Assembly (NCBI GenBank): GCA_029449235.1
Contig: JANATG010000001.1
Span: forward strand, 4,278,001-4,342,000
DNA from: Linnemannia schmuckeri
Lineage: Eukaryota > Mortierellomycota > Mortierellomycetes > Mortierellales > Mortierellaceae
Reading direction: 5' to 3'
Length of the DNA stretch: 64,000 nucleotides
The position numbers and the translations under genes were made by a program. Under the pieces are notes generated by a model that saw only the letters and a list, made by a program, of their open reading frames with translations, had not been told where the DNA came from and did not search any database. Shown here piece after piece: positions 22,163-34,834 of the stretch. Within the stretch, counting starts at the first letter, position 1, and each line of letters starts with the position of its first letter.

Positions 22163-24240
22163 TCATGTTGACATGATTATTGAAGCGACAAGCCAGGAAA
22201 CTCTAAAAGCACGGCGGATCCTCACCTCGCCACAATACGGACATGCGCCAAACAGTGTATGAAAACTCTGCCTCGTCGTAGGGACCGACCGTAACCACTA
22301 GGAAGACAATCAAATCGAAAAACAAATATGATTTTAGGATATCGATCCTCTCACAAACAAACAAAAAAAACACGCGCTCCTGACATGAAATTCCATAAGC
22401 AAGTACCTCGTAGAGACAAGCTCTGTGAAAAGGTTGCTGACACTTGACATGACTGCAAAGCTGGTCCGGAATTTGGCCTTCAAATCGAAACGAATAACAG
22501 ATCCCGCACCCAACATTGATGTCGTCTTTGTTTGTACTGATCGGTGAAGGGAATCCACTTTCTAGTTCCAGTAACACTTCCAAGTTTTCCCGTGGCAACT
22601 TCTTGACATCCCTAAAGAGAAACGCATGTGAACATGATTGACCCAGTTAGCACACTCGTGTGATTATCCACAATCTTCATCCGACAGGTACTTCCAAGTA
22701 CTTTACCATAGTCCTGCATTCTGATAGAGTTTCGTCCGCATAGGTTCAATGCTTGCTGTCGGACCAAACAGCCTCGTGTCGGGCATGGATCTCGGTGACA
22801 GCGGCTGAACCGTGACCTGGATCGAACAGTGATTGCCTATCAAATAGAAACACAAATACTTGGTTAGAGTACTACATTCAGTAGTACATAAGTGAAGCTG
22901 AAACAAGGCTTGAAGCGACCAGGGGACAGCCAGTAAGTTACCTAATGCGCATCGTCGCACTTTGTCCGCTCTGGTCGGCTTCTCCGGGTCAATCACCCAT
23001 GTTCTCTCATCAAAATCCTGCATCACATCCCAGAACTCCCGAAATATTTCCAATTGCTAATTTAAAAAGATAGGATATGAAGTAAGGTATCAAGTGTTAG
23101 TCCACAGTCAAGGCGAATTCGTTTATAATGAGATCCACACTACGCGGCAGCTCAAGAAACGACATTATTTACCCCTTCTGCTTGACGGATCACGTCCTCA
23201 AGTCCAATTCCTTGCTTGGATGAAAGCCCACCCATGTTCAAACCATGTTGTGCCGCCAATTGATCGTCCTCGCACACTGGAATCTCTAATGGGGCGATAG
23301 AAAGAGGCATTGTCGGGTATGCCGGCGGGAATCGAGCTGTTATCAGATGCTTGCGCTGTGAGGCGTCGCTTTATTGACATAAAATACGGCACTTGTCAGT
23401 TTTATGCTTGCTCTACAATATTACTGCGCGTTTTCACCATGAATCACGAAAACAAAGACCAGCACTCACCAGAGTTCAATTTGCACTCGCGAAAGGTCTT
23501 GGTCCACAAGAGTTACCCTGTCCCACCCAAGGGCATCCAGCTGTTCCATGACATGTGTCCAATACCGCAGCGGTCTCTCTTTATCACCTTTGGCGCTCCT
23601 GTTGCTCATTGTCACTTCCTAGTTCAAGTAGGCAAGAGTATTTATGTCAACACATTTGTGGTTCGCAACTGTTGTATTACATTCGTAGGTATAAACACAC
23701 AGAGAGTGATAACACGTGAGATAAAGTACCAGAGTGTCAACCAGCTCGACCAGGAAACTCGCCATATCCTTAGCCTCCTCCATTTTCTAATGTGCAGAAA
23801 AACAGATAAACATACATCTGTGAGCTGATTTTGTCTTTTTTACACTTTGACGGGACAAAGGGTTCTTCTGAAAGAAGGTCAGTATGGTACCTGTTGGAGT
23901 TGAGTCTCCTGTCCAGACAGAATCTCCTTGAGCTCCTCTGATCCAGATATACACCCGATTCTGCTTGAGAGAATGTTTTTTGATGCATTCCTAGGTCCTG
24001 CTTTTGTCAGTGTTGATCCTGTCCTTCCTGCACCTGTACCTGGCATCTCTATACAGATTTCGAGCTCCCTATCCTATTTAGGACGAGAAGTGTTTGCTGC
24101 GTGAGTTACATGGACATAATGAGGAATGAGTTCCTAAAGAGAAGCGATGCGTGTATTGTTACCATGACGGAGAGGAAGCCGTGGTATATTTCTGGCTCTG
24201 AGCTCCACTGAACCAGCAGTGGGAACTGGTGCATGGCCAT
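22163..24240 (-). CDS. FANCL: FANCL, Fanconi anaemia RING-type E3 ubiquitin ligase
   Basis: Nine exons (24240-24163, 24073-23891, 23786-23730, 23618-23470, 23368-23173, 23056-22942, 22836-22707, 22611-22407, 22297-22163) join without frame error into about 415 residues (vertebrate FANCL is about 375). The N-terminal ELF-type domain begins MAMHQFPLLVQWSSEPEIYH. Central RWD-like repeats follow, with FWDVMQDFDERTWVIDPEKP as the best landmark. The C-terminal RING has CGICYSF, then DQLCSHVKC, then FHRACLYEW, then CPYCGE, supplying seven Cys and one His for two zincs. FANCL transfers ubiquitin (with UBE2T) to FANCD2/FANCI during interstrand crosslink repair in the nucleus. The tail after CPYCGE is unlike the animal protein, and the last exon could end differently. 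The 5' end is divergent from the coiled-coil gene at 24602. The exon 5 acceptor (after ATAAAG) is the least typical junction. Confidence 0.88.
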
Positions 24241-24601
24241 TTTGTTGAATGCAGGCAGGGGGAGGATCAGTAGTGTTTCGAATGAGCAAAATGGTGGCAA
24301 ACAAATAAACAACGCTCAAAGCGTCTTGTGGTCGTGTGGTTCAACAGTCACTCGCTCTGCGAGAATGCGTCTTTGCTGACGAATCTCGCACACGGACATT
24401 TATCAGAGCCTTCACCACCTTCACCTTCAACAGCATCATCTGCATCTGCCTTCTCTCACTACACATCGCTCTCTCTCCCCAACACACACACATACACACA
24501 TACACACATACATATCTCCTCTCCCACACAACCAACAACAAAAGCAACAGCACCCCTCTCCCCATAGTCTTACAAAAGTGTCGTTCACCTGTAAACAATC
24601 C

Positions 24602-25054
24602 ATGACCTCCTCCTCCGCGATCGCACCCCCCGCAGAGTTCGCAATCTCTGGCACCGCATTCGCCTCGGCATCACCGGAAGCACTCGCGAAGATCCTCGAC
24701 AGCCTCGACCTTGCCTCTCTCGAACAAGAACACGCCCGTCTTGAGCGTGCCACCCAGCAACTAGTCCAGTCCAATAAAGAGATCGCAGAGTTTATCGAGC
24801 AAGAGCAGCAGGACCTAGTCGAGTTCCAGAAGCAACAGGGGAGTGAGGCTACGGAAGCGGAGGAGGGATTTGAGCCAGATCCAGAGTTTGTGTTGGCGAT
24901 TGAGGAGAACAAGGTCGTGATTGCCAAGTATGAGCGGACGTGTGCGGATCTATTAAAGGCTATTCAGCGCAAGAGAGGTATTGTCGTAGAGGAGGTTAAG
25001 GAAACTGAGGATGGTGTCGAGCAAGCCGGCGCGGATGATGGAGTGTATCTGTAA
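24602..25054 (+). CDS. Small coiled-coil protein, Tma17/Adc17-like proteasome assembly chaperone candidate
   Basis: This intronless gene encodes 150 residues from the ATG at 24602. An Ala/Ser/Pro-rich start is followed by a helix with LASLEQEHARLERATQQLVQ and SNKEIAEFIEQE. An acidic loop comes next, then a second helix FVLAIEENKVVIAKYERTCA. The two-helix layout, with SN(K/A)xI/L near the end of helix 1 and ENxxVxxxY in helix 2, resembles yeast Tma17 (Adc17), a stress-induced chaperone that helps Rpt3-Rpt6 pair in the 19S proteasome base. The resemblance is by eye, and other short coiled-coil families cannot be excluded. The tail is acidic and ends GADDGVYL. It shares a 360-base divergent promoter with FANCL containing an (ACACAT)n-like tract. 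Confidence 0.6.
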   Translation: MTSSSAIAPPAEFAISGTAFASASPEALAKILDSLDLASLEQEHARLERATQQLVQSNKEIAEFIEQEQQDLVEFQKQQGSEATEAEEGFEPDPEFVLAIEENKVVIAKYERTCADLLKAIQRKRGIVVEEVKETEDGVEQAGADDGVYL

Positions 25055-26623
25055 ATTTGCCTTGTCCTTACGCTTACGTTTTATATACCACTTCCAACGT
25101 TGAAAATAAAAAAGGGGACACGTTCAGTATTATGTTTTGCTATGGTTTTGCTAAGCTCTGCTATGCCTACCATACTTGTTACCTGCCATTGCTTTAACAG
25201 TGCACAACTCACTTCTCTTTTCTTGGCCAAGTCTACCAGTCACACTGGGATTAGAAAAATCCAGTCCATCCAATGAATGTCGAACGGGTGACAAAAAAAG
25301 AGAAAAAAGGGCAGAGAAGAGTGTCCACACGACAGGATTGTCTTCCTCTTTTGGAGTCGTCGCTATGCACAACCGTCCTTCTCCTGTTGCCTTTTTTTGT
25401 CCCTTTCTGTTCATTATCGTTTTCCCATCAAGTTCGTCCGGCCACAACGTACACTGAGCTTTCTCCTATAAGGTACTCTCGGACATTCAGGAGAGAGGTG
25501 GTTGTGTCGCGGATGCAAAAAACAGGGCAGAAAAGAATACTTGTAGGGGTCAGGGGTTTGGAGCAGTTGGAGTAATAGACCTTTCGATGATTGTTTGAGA
25601 GGGATTGAGCGATTAAGGTTCAGTAGACGACTCAGATATTGGAGTTGATTGGAGCACAGAGCTTTTTTTTTTTGTCTCCAAGAAAAAATCAAAGTGGAGG
25701 AATACTTGATTACTGTGAAAAAAGCTGTTGTAGTAACGACAATATAGCGATGGAGAGATCAGTTAATGGTATGAAGGTGTGTAAAAAAAGATCGACAATG
25801 GATAAGTAATTGGCTGTGCGTGACGCCACGCACCTACCAACAACCAGCTTTCAAGGACAATGCAAGCCGCCTGATCTCCCGTCCTAACTTTTTTCCCTCG
25901 ACGGTACTTATTTTATTTAAGATTGCCCGGGTATTCTTTCAAGTTACATAAAGCAAGCTGCCGCAGTCGACACTGGCGTCGGCCGTTTGATGAGAAAATA
26001 ATACAAGAGGAGATCCAAGAAAGGAAACGAACGATGTATGATTTGTGCAAGGACGTTCATGACAAAACAAAGTGCCGGCTTGGAAGAAGATGGATACAAT
26101 GTCCGCTCGAGGTCAAACTTGTTTTTACCGTGTTCCTGTCCCATTTCTCACCTTTTGCTAATCTATTCCCTTCGCCCCTTTTTCTTTTTGCAACCAACAG
26201 GGAGTGGCTCGGTCGTTTTAATTGCTGTATGTCCGAGGTTTGTGAATTTGTGTGTGACTATAATGTTCAGACCAAAAAAAAAAATTAAACGGCGAGAAAC
26301 AAGGTCGTTTCAGAGATCCAGACACAGACTCTAATCCAAACTATTTAAAAACCTCAGATAGACCCACTCTTTTGTTCTTTACCTTCTTTTTTTTTTCCTT
26401 CATTGCATCTTACTCCTTTTTCACTGAGGAAAGAACCCATACTCATCCTTGAATTTGCCCATACCCATCTCCTCTCCTCATCTCTTCCTCCGTTTCTTAT
26501 TCTCACTTGCACCATCCTTCCCTTCATTATTTTTCACGACCACACATACATATTCTGAAAAAACATCTCCTACTATTAATACATCCTGTTTTTTAATATC
26601 ACCCTAATTATAATATAAATGCA
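25055..26623. other. Intergenic region upstream of the ABC transporter
   Basis: No gene is supportable here. The distal part holds A/T runs. 26370-26560 is strongly C/T-rich and probably the core promoter and leader of the ABC transporter gene. Confidence 0.5.
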
Positions 26624-29600
26624 ATGATGGACGACAAACACCCACCCTCCTCCATCCAGAGCGCAAACTTGTTCTCTTATATGACCTTCACCTGGATTCA
26701 ACCAAAAATCCTTTATGGACGAGTAAGTTGTAGCGCATGCTTGCACTTCTCTTTTCACACCATCGCCATCACTTGTCCTCGCCAACATGCACACGATCAG
26801 CCTACTTACACCTCTCTACCTCCCATCCCTTCAACCTATTAGAAAAATACCATTGTCGCAGACGATATCGAACGCCTCTCAGAAAATGACCGCGTTCAGC
26901 GCATCTCCGACCTCGTGTACAAGGAATGGACCGTCGAGGTCGAGAACGCCAAGCGTGCCAGCACCCCTACCCACAAAAAGCGTCCCAACCTCTTCAAGGT
27001 CCTCTGGAGATGCTTTGGCCTCTATGCCATGGCCCCCCTCGTCTCTGGATTCTTTGAGGGTGTTTGCAAAATCAGCGAAGCCGTCCTCTTGGGGTACCAC
27101 ATCCTTCTCCTTTTTCCACTTCAGCATGCTTCTTCATACATAATTGACTATTGGTTATTGACATTTGAATAATTACAACCCCTATTAGATACGTTATTCG
27201 CTTTTTCAACCACCCCGACATGACAATCAAGCAAGGGATGGGCTATGCAGTGGCTCTCTTCCTTGTCACCCTCATCCACGGCACATTCCACCACCACAAC
27301 TTCTTCCACGTCCTTCGACTCGGCACATGGACTCGCCAATCTCTGATCGCCCTCATGTACCGCAAGTGCCTCACCCTCTCCACCTCGAGCTCGATCTCCA
27401 CGGGAACAGTCGTCAATCTGATTTCAAACGATCTCCAGCCTTTTGAGAACTTCGCCCCCTTTGGACTCTACCTAATTCTCGGACCCCTGGAGATGATCGC
27501 CGGCATGTATTTCCTTTGGCAGGAGCTTGGAGTCGCCTGTCTGGCCGGTCTATTGGCCCTGTCGCTTCTGATGCCTCTCCAGGCCTTCTTTTCTCGCAAA
27601 TTTGGATCCATCCGCACCAACACTGTCAATGCCCGTGACGAACGTATCAGGACCCTTTCGGATGTGTTTTCAGGAATCGAACTGGTCAAACTGTGTGCGT
27701 GGGAGGTCCCTTTCCAGGAAAAAATTTTGATGTTGCGTTCAATTGAACTTAAATACATCTGGCACTCCAACATTCTCAGTTCTATCAACATGGCCATCTA
27801 CTTCTTCTTCCAGCCTGTCGTCGCCATGTTCGCCTTTACCACCTACTGGCTTCAGCACAGGAACGCCGTTGATCCCGTCTCTTTGACACCCGACAAAGTC
27901 TTTGTCTCTCTTACACTTTTCAACATACTCCGAACCAACATGACTTCCTACTTTCCCAAGGCTGTCCAGGCTTTGGCCAGCGTCCGTGTCTCTGTCAAGC
28001 GCATTACCGACTTTCTGCTTCTGCCAGAATTGAGAGGCATCGAGCCCCATGTTGACGCCAAGGAAGCGGACGGCAGTCTATATCAAGGAGGAGTCAAAGC
28101 GCAGGATCTCCCCGACATTTTGGTTGACATGAAGGACGCCTCCTTCTCTTGGGAAATTTCGACCGAAGAGAAGAACGAGATCCTAGAGCTCTCGGCCAAG
28201 GACAGGAAAGAGAAAGCGGCCAAGGAGAAAGAAGCCAAGGCCAAGAAGGGTCTCGCGACCGACTCTGATACCAGCTCTGACAACAATGTGGTCTTGCTGG
28301 ACACCCCCAAGAAGGTACTCCTCAACAACATCACCATGACCCTCCGTCGCGACGAGTTGCTCGCCATTGTTGGACCCGTCGGTTCTGGAAAGTCCAGCTT
28401 CTGTATGGCTATCCTGGAGGAGATGCCTCTTGTTTCTGGATCCATGAACATCGCCCACCATCAAGATTCCCACCATCGCCCTCTTTCCACGTCTTACTCT
28501 GCCCAGTCTCCCTGGATCTTTGCCGGATCGATCCGTAGTAACATTCTCTTCGGCGCCGCCTTCAACCAGGACCGCTATGACAAGGTCATCAAGGCATGTG
28601 AGCTCACCCGTGATCTCAAGTTGTTCCCCAAAGGCGATGCAACTCTTATCGGTGAGAAGGGCGTCACACTCAGTGGAGGCCAACGTGCCCGTGTCTCGCT
28701 CGCTAGAGCTGCCTACAGGGACTCGGATATTTACATTCTAGATGACCCTCTCTCGGCTGTCGATCCCAAGGTTGGACATGCTCTCTTCCAGAACTGCATC
28801 AACGGACTCCTCAAGGGTAAGGCTCGCGTCTTGGTCACCCACCAGCTTCAATACATCAAAGACTGCGAGAATGTCATTGTTCTCGAGTGCGGCCAGATCA
28901 CCCATATGGGCAACGTCGATGGGGTGATGAAGGAGGAAGTCGAGGTCACACAGGTTGTCCAAGAAGGCGATGAGGTCAGGAGCATCCACACCCGCGCCAA
29001 GTTTGTCGATGTCCTCCGTGAGTTTGCCAGAAAGGCCCCCGAGGTTCCTACCGAGGAGAATGTCCCAGCCACCGTCGGCGACGAGACTGCGACCCCTACT
29101 GCTCAGAACAGCGGCGGTATTGACGGCAAGAAGGGCAAGGCTACTGCCACTGCTGACTGCAATGAAGACGACGGCGCCAGCATCATGGAAAAGAACTTGA
29201 CTGTTGAAGAAGTTGCAGAAGGCGAGACGTCCTTCAAGGCCTATGTCGAATTCTTCCGCATCGGTTCTACCTGGTCCAAGCTTATCTTGACGATCATCTG
29301 TTTGGCTGCCGCTCAGACCATCGTGGTCCTCGGTGAGTTCTTCCTTACCACGTGGTCTGGCGCATCTGCCCAAGAGCAAAAAAAGTCATACTACCCCACC
29401 GCCTTTGGTCTCTACTGTCTTGGAACCGTCATCATGACCTTGATCCGCTCGTACCTGTTCTTTGATTGCTTGAACGCCAGCTCCCGGAACATCTTCCGCG
29501 CCATGTTGGATGCCCTTATGCGCACCAACATCGACTTTTTTCACGCTAACCCTCACGGACGTGTCCTGAACCGGTTCTCTAAGGACATGGCACTTATCGA

Positions 29601-31171
29601 CGAGTTGTTGCCCTATGTCTTTTTCGATGCCACCCAGATCGGATTCATGTTACTCGGCTCTGTCGTCACCGTCTGTATCGTCAACCCCTGGATCCTGATC
29701 GCTATCCCCATTATCCTTTCCGGATTTATTGCCCTCCGCTCGCTCTACATGAAGTCCAGCCGTCAGGTCAAGCGTATCGACAGTACCTCCCGCTCGCCTA
29801 TTTACTCGCACTTGTCTGAGACCCTTGATGGCTTGACCTCTGTCCGTGCCTTTGGTGTTGCCAACAAGTTTATGGATGAACATATCAAGACCCAGGAAGA
29901 CAACGGTCGTGCTTTCTTCACCTATCTCGGCATGGCTCGCTGGCTCGTATGTTATCTCTTTTTTTTTCTCTCTCTCTCTTTGATTTTCGATATTTCCATC
30001 ATTTTTTTGGGCTACATGATCAGCAATATTAATTTTTTTTCTTTTCCTTTGCCATTAGGGCTACCGTTTGGATGCAGTGTCGGCATTGTTCTTGGGAGTC
30101 ACCGCAATTGCTTGTGTCGCCGTCCGTGACAGCCAGGAGGCTTCCCGCGCCGGTCTCGCCATGTCTTCCGTCATCAGTTTGTCTGGAGAGCTCCAGTGGG
30201 CGATCCGCATGAGTGTCGAAGCCGCGATCCTAATGGTTTCTGTCGAGCGCATGATGGAGTACGCCCAGACCAAGCCCGAAGTCTCCCCTCGTCACATGAA
30301 CAATCCTGACGGCACCAGTGTTATCCCCAACGGATGGCCTTCAACCGCTCAAGTTAGCTTCTCAGACATGTCATTGACCTACCCTCGTGGCGATGGCCCC
30401 GTCCTTAAAAACATCTCACTCGATTTTAAAGCCGGTGAGAGGATTGGTATTGTTGGCCGTACTGGCGCAGGAAAGTCGAGCATGATTGGAGCCCTGTTCC
30501 GTTTGGTCGAGACCATGACCGGTAACCCTCCCTATCGGGGCGGTATCAGTATTGACGGGATCGATATCAGCAAGATTGGAATTCATGACCTTCGTGAGCG
30601 GATGGCGATTATCCCCCAGGAGCCCTTCCTTTTCCGAGGCACGCTGCGCTTTAACCTCGACCCAACCAACAAGCATCAGGACGCCGATATCTGGGCTGCC
30701 CTCGAGGCCGCCGAGATGAAGCGCCTTGTCGAGGGGCTCGAGGGTCGTCTTGACGCTGTAGTTGACGACAACGGCAAGAACTTCAGTATCGGAGAACGCC
30801 AGTTGATCTCGTTGGCGCGTGCGATCCTGCGTCGGTCAAAAATCATTGTCATGGACGAAGCAACCGCTAACGTTGACTTGCAGTCGGACAGGATGATCCA
30901 GAAAGCGATCCATACCCAGTTCCAGGGCGCGACCGTGTTCACGATTGCGCATCGTTTGAACACCGTTATTGGAGACTATGACCGGATCTTGGTGTTGGAC
31001 CAAGGTGAAGTCAAGGAGTTTGGTGAGCCTTGGGAGTTGTTGGATGATGCTAGTCCTTTGAACCATGGGTGGTTGAAGGGGATGGTTGCGGGGACTGGAC
31101 CTGAGAATGAGGACAAGTTGACTCAGATTGCCAAGGATCTCTTTGATTCCCGTCGTCGTGCCGTCGCCTAA
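26624..31171 (+). CDS. ABC transporter, ABCC/MRP (Yor1-like) family, full-length
   Basis: Four exons (26624-26722, 26843-27093, 27189-29946, 30059-31171) encode about 1406 residues in the order TMD1-NBD1-TMD2-NBD2, without the extra N-terminal TMD0. The start NLFSYMTFTWIQPKILYGR matches the conserved segment preceding TMD1 in short MRPs. NBD1 has Walker A GPVGSGKSS (about residue 513), signature LSGGQRARVSLARA (about 611) and Walker B YILDDPLSAVD, with Asp where the catalytic Glu would be, as usual in ABCC. NBD2 has Walker A GRTGAGKSS (about 1168), signature FSIGERQLISLARAIL and Walker B IIVMDEATANVD with the catalytic Glu. A Lys/Glu-rich insert precedes the first Walker A. It probably exports organic anions, conjugates or drugs across plasma or vacuolar membrane; the substrate is unknown. 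The last intron (29947-30058) separates TMD2 halves. Confidence 0.93.
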
Positions 31172-31803
31172 AACGTTTTTATCCGTTTGTAGTTTGTAGA
31201 TCTTTTTTTTTTTTTCATCATTGCATACCATAGAAACTATCACTATAAATTCACAAATTGTTCACAAACAATTTTTTTTGTCCTCCGTTACGTCTTCGCC
31301 CTAAATGGCGTAAAAACAAGAGTAAAACTCAGATACAACCGATGGCGTAAATCGACTTTTAACATTCCGCAATATCTCACAGAGGCGCATTTCTTGCAAT
31401 ACTCTCTTTTCTCTTCTTGTCCTTAATTAATTTGAATCTGCTTTTTTTTATTTCAAGCATAGGTATGTGTGGGTAGGATAAAATCTGTTCGAAGGAGTAC
31501 AAAAACAAAACAAAAAGAAACGACCATAGAAATGCGATAAACAAATAATAAATAGAAAAAATGGGACGGCAGACGAGGCCGTTGTGAGTGGTCGTGAGTC
31601 AATGATCATAGTAGTAGTAGTGAATAGCTGTTGGTTGTCATTAGATAGGTCTGCTGTTGATGCCTCCCGCTGAGTTGATCTTTTGCTCCCCTGGGTTGGC
31701 TTCGGTGTGTTGCATGGGTAAAAGAAGAGAGAAAAAGTCGAAAGAATGTACAAGATGTAGTGGGAGGAGAAAAAAAAGAGAGAATAGAGATCCAAATGCA
31801 AAA
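31172..31803. other. Convergent 3' flanks of the ABC transporter and PH-domain genes
   Basis: No gene is seen. T-runs follow the ABC stop (31205-31215), and A/T-rich sequence with AATAAT-type signals lies near 31540-31560 on the side of the minus-strand gene. Confidence 0.5.
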
Positions 31804-34800
31804 TTACTTGCAGCTGAGCTCCTCCTCTCCAGGTTCATCTTCACCATTGACCTTGATCGACGGACTAGGTGCACCACCAGCACTGGGAAAAGAAGGCGAC
31901 GCCAACGAGGTCGCACTCTTCAATCCCCCTGCACCTGCAGGCCCTCCTGCCAACAGTGTCTCTCCTGTAGTTGAATCCTTGCGCTTCTTGTTCTTGGGAA
32001 TCACAATCTGGGTCGGGTACACGACGGCAGTCAGCTTCCGCTGCTTCTCCTTGTTGGCGTCAGAACGGATGCCGAAATCGTCCGAGAACGAATTTAACGA
32101 TGGCAATTCCAAGACAGTCTTCTTGGCTGCTGCTGCAGCGGCGGCAGCAGATTCAGGTGTGACGACTTGGACGCCATAGGCGCTTGTGAAACTGGCACTC
32201 CGACCAGATCGACCCAGCATCGATGACCCAACGTTGCCGCTCTGCAGATTGAGAGCGCCTACAGACCCTTTGCGGACTTGTCCATATCCGCCAGGGATCG
32301 CTGGTGGGGCCATGAGAGATCCTGCGCGTGACCGGAAAGGTGTTTGGAGCCCGTCGTCCTCGTCCACTGGGCTGTCGGGGTACTCTTCATTCTCTCCTTC
32401 ATCATCCGTGACCAGGTTGGCGTCATATTCGTCCGTGCTGGTGTTAGAGGCTGCATAGGCTGGTCGGGTCAAGTGCTGGTTATAAGGTGAAGCATGGAGA
32501 GGTCCCTGTCTGGGCGAGTGAGCCATGGCATAAGGACCCAGCTGAGGCGAGTGAGGTGAACCAGCCCAGGGCGACATGTGAGTAGGGTGCAGACCAGGCG
32601 AAGGCTGAGGGACCAAGAATCCAGATCCAGAGTTGGCACGTGATCGCATCGCCATGACCATCATGGGTGAGGGGGCGACCATCCCCTCGGGAACACCATA
32701 GGGCAACGAACCCTGACGTCTGTTTCCAGACTGGTTCGAGAACCGACGTTGGTGACTCTGAGAGGGCGAGTTCTCGGCAATGAGACGCTTGCGGAGGACT
32801 TCTCCGAACGAGAACTTGACATCGGCCAGGGACTCTCCCTTTTGGGGCAAGTGCAGAACCGCGTCCAGACCAATCAAAAGCTCTTGTTGGAGAAGGGAGG
32901 AAGCCATGCATCCAAAGTTCATCGCAGCAGGGTCGGTAGGTGAATCAAACAGCAGAGGACCAGGCTTGCCATAGATCCTGAAGGCCTCGCTGGTTCCCAA
33001 CAGGAACTTTGTACGTTCGACCGCGTTAGGAACCTGAAACATTGCAAACATGGACTTTCCTGTTGGGAGCAAGGCCTGAAGATCCCGAGCGACAGTCGAA
33101 GGAGGCGAGGGACTGTTGAAGAATCCCTTGCGTTGAGCAAACAAGTTCTCGCGCTGAAGAACCACATCTCCTTCCAACTTGATCGTCAACGAACCTTCTT
33201 CGTCGACCTTGTTGTCCTTGGAGGCGTTGATGGACGAACGACTAGGGCAGACGGCATAAGCCTGGCTGACGTTGTACATCGAGATGAAGGGTCGCTTAGA
33301 CTTTTGGTTCTCATAGAAATGGATCTGACCACGGATAGGAGCCGCCTGAAGGATCTTGCCCTGCTTCTTCTTCTTGACCTCATCGCCACGCTGGTCGGAG
33401 ACAACGACCCATAGACGCATCCAGTCCTCGCCCGCCCAGAACTTGACACGGAGCATCCCCTCAGCTTTGATAGGACCCTCGATCGTCGCCGCAACCTGGT
33501 CACGGAACTTGGGTCGACGCAACAGAGTCGAAGTGTAAATCTCTTGCAGACGAGAGCACTCGTAACAACTGAGACGGATAGCACAGACCCAATCCTGGAC
33601 AGCCGATCCGATTTCGGGTGCGCCCAACGAGAGTTGCTGCACGGGCTGAAAGACAGCCTTGTTGGCGCCCATCCAATTAACCGTAAACGTGCCCCCATTA
33701 GGTCCATCCAACATCTCGACCGTCGCTTCCTCCATGTTCATTTCCTCTGCACGACCACCCATTCCACTGGCACCGGGCATAGGTGTCAATCTCAGCTTGG
33801 GTCCGACCAGCTCTGCATGATAGGCCGCCCACTGCTCTCCCTGCAGCTTGAATCCATCCAGACCCAAGTCGTTCTTCTTCTGCAGCTGTCCACGGAGATA
33901 GACTTTTCCAAAATAAACATCAAACTGCTTCAAGACAGACTCGGTGTCGGAGGTCTGACCAAGAGGAGCGCCTCGGAAACCGGGTGAAACTCGGGCTGTG
34001 CCGCCACCCGACAAACTCGCTACAGAGTTTTTCCGGGAGGTTGGGCCTGGCAGAGGGAGTGAATTGGACGATCCTCTGGCTGCAGAGGAAGGATGAGGGG
34101 AAAGAGCAGGGGAAGAGGTACCGGGAGTGAGGAGAGGTCCATGTCGAGGCGAGGAGCTCTGTTGGAGAGGGTGGTGTGAATTCATCCATGGGGCCTGGTG
34201 CTGTTGACCATAGTTGGAGGTCACGGGAGAGTCCGAGTAGCCGGACGGAGAATGAATGTAGGAAGGGCTGGCGAGGGGGCCTTGGGCATGGCGTGGGACC
34301 CGGCTGTCGAGCGACTGTGTCTGCAGTGGGGATGGGAGGTTGACTTCGCGCATCTTGGTATTCATCGAGACCTGCTCCGTGAAGAGTGCAGTCTGAGGGG
34401 GTGAATTTGACTGTCGAGGGTCAGATGTTGGTTGTGGTGCGTTGTAACTCTTGCTAATATTAGATGCAGGGGGTGGGGACGGGTAGGAGACGCCTGTGGA
34501 GGAGCGAGAGGTGGTGGTTGAGGCTGATGGGGAGTGAAGTCCGAGGTTGTCGACCTGGGTATCGATTCCATCTAGGCCCGAATCGTTGTGATGGTGATCA
34601 TGATCCTTGTTAGAAGTGTCGACGGGTAGAGCGGGAAGGAGGGATGAAGTGGAAGATGGTTTTGCGAAGCGACCCTGATCATGGTCAAGCACATCTTCTG
34701 AGCGCCATTCTATCGTATGAAGAGTCAAGATTAGGAGTGAGTAATATACCATGCCATGGAGAATAGTTCGGGTACGCTTACGCTTGAGTTTCACTTCACT

Positions 34801-34834
34801 TCACATTACCTTGTTGAACATCAGCTGCTGCCAT
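31804..34834 (-). CDS. Caf120/Skg3-like PH-domain protein
   Basis: Two exons (34834-34810 and 34709-31804) give about 976 residues. The first encodes only MAAADVQQ plus one base. I chose this start because the open frame immediately 5' of exon 2 is hydrophobic intron sequence (donor GTAATG, acceptor GATAG). The N-terminal third is disordered, rich in Ser/Pro/His. A folded region spans about residues 265-590: VLKQFDVYFGKVYLRGQL, a PH-like core, then IHFYENQKSKRPFISMYNVS and AYAVCPSRSS. That latter pattern is characteristic of the second PH domain of fungal Skg3/Caf120 proteins, which associate with the CCR4-NOT deadenylase and sites of polarised growth. The C-terminal 380 residues are low complexity, with an acidic stretch and an Ala tract (AAAAAAAAKK). 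It would act in cytoplasm or at the cortex; family membership is likely, the precise role unknown. Confidence 0.8.

Noticed and set aside
24578..24601. Upstream start for the Tma17-like protein
   Set aside because: Position 24578 is GTG, and the first ATG is at 24602 after a typical leader.
30068..31171. Separate half-size ABC protein
   Set aside because: It is exon 4 of the ABCC gene; the intron 29947-30058 joins it in frame to TMD2.
34710..34794. Start ATG at 34794 for the PH-domain protein, adding a hydrophobic N-terminus
   Set aside because: This stretch lies between a consensus donor (34809) and acceptor (34710). Splicing to the short exon at 34834-34810 keeps frame, so the hydrophobic segment is intron.
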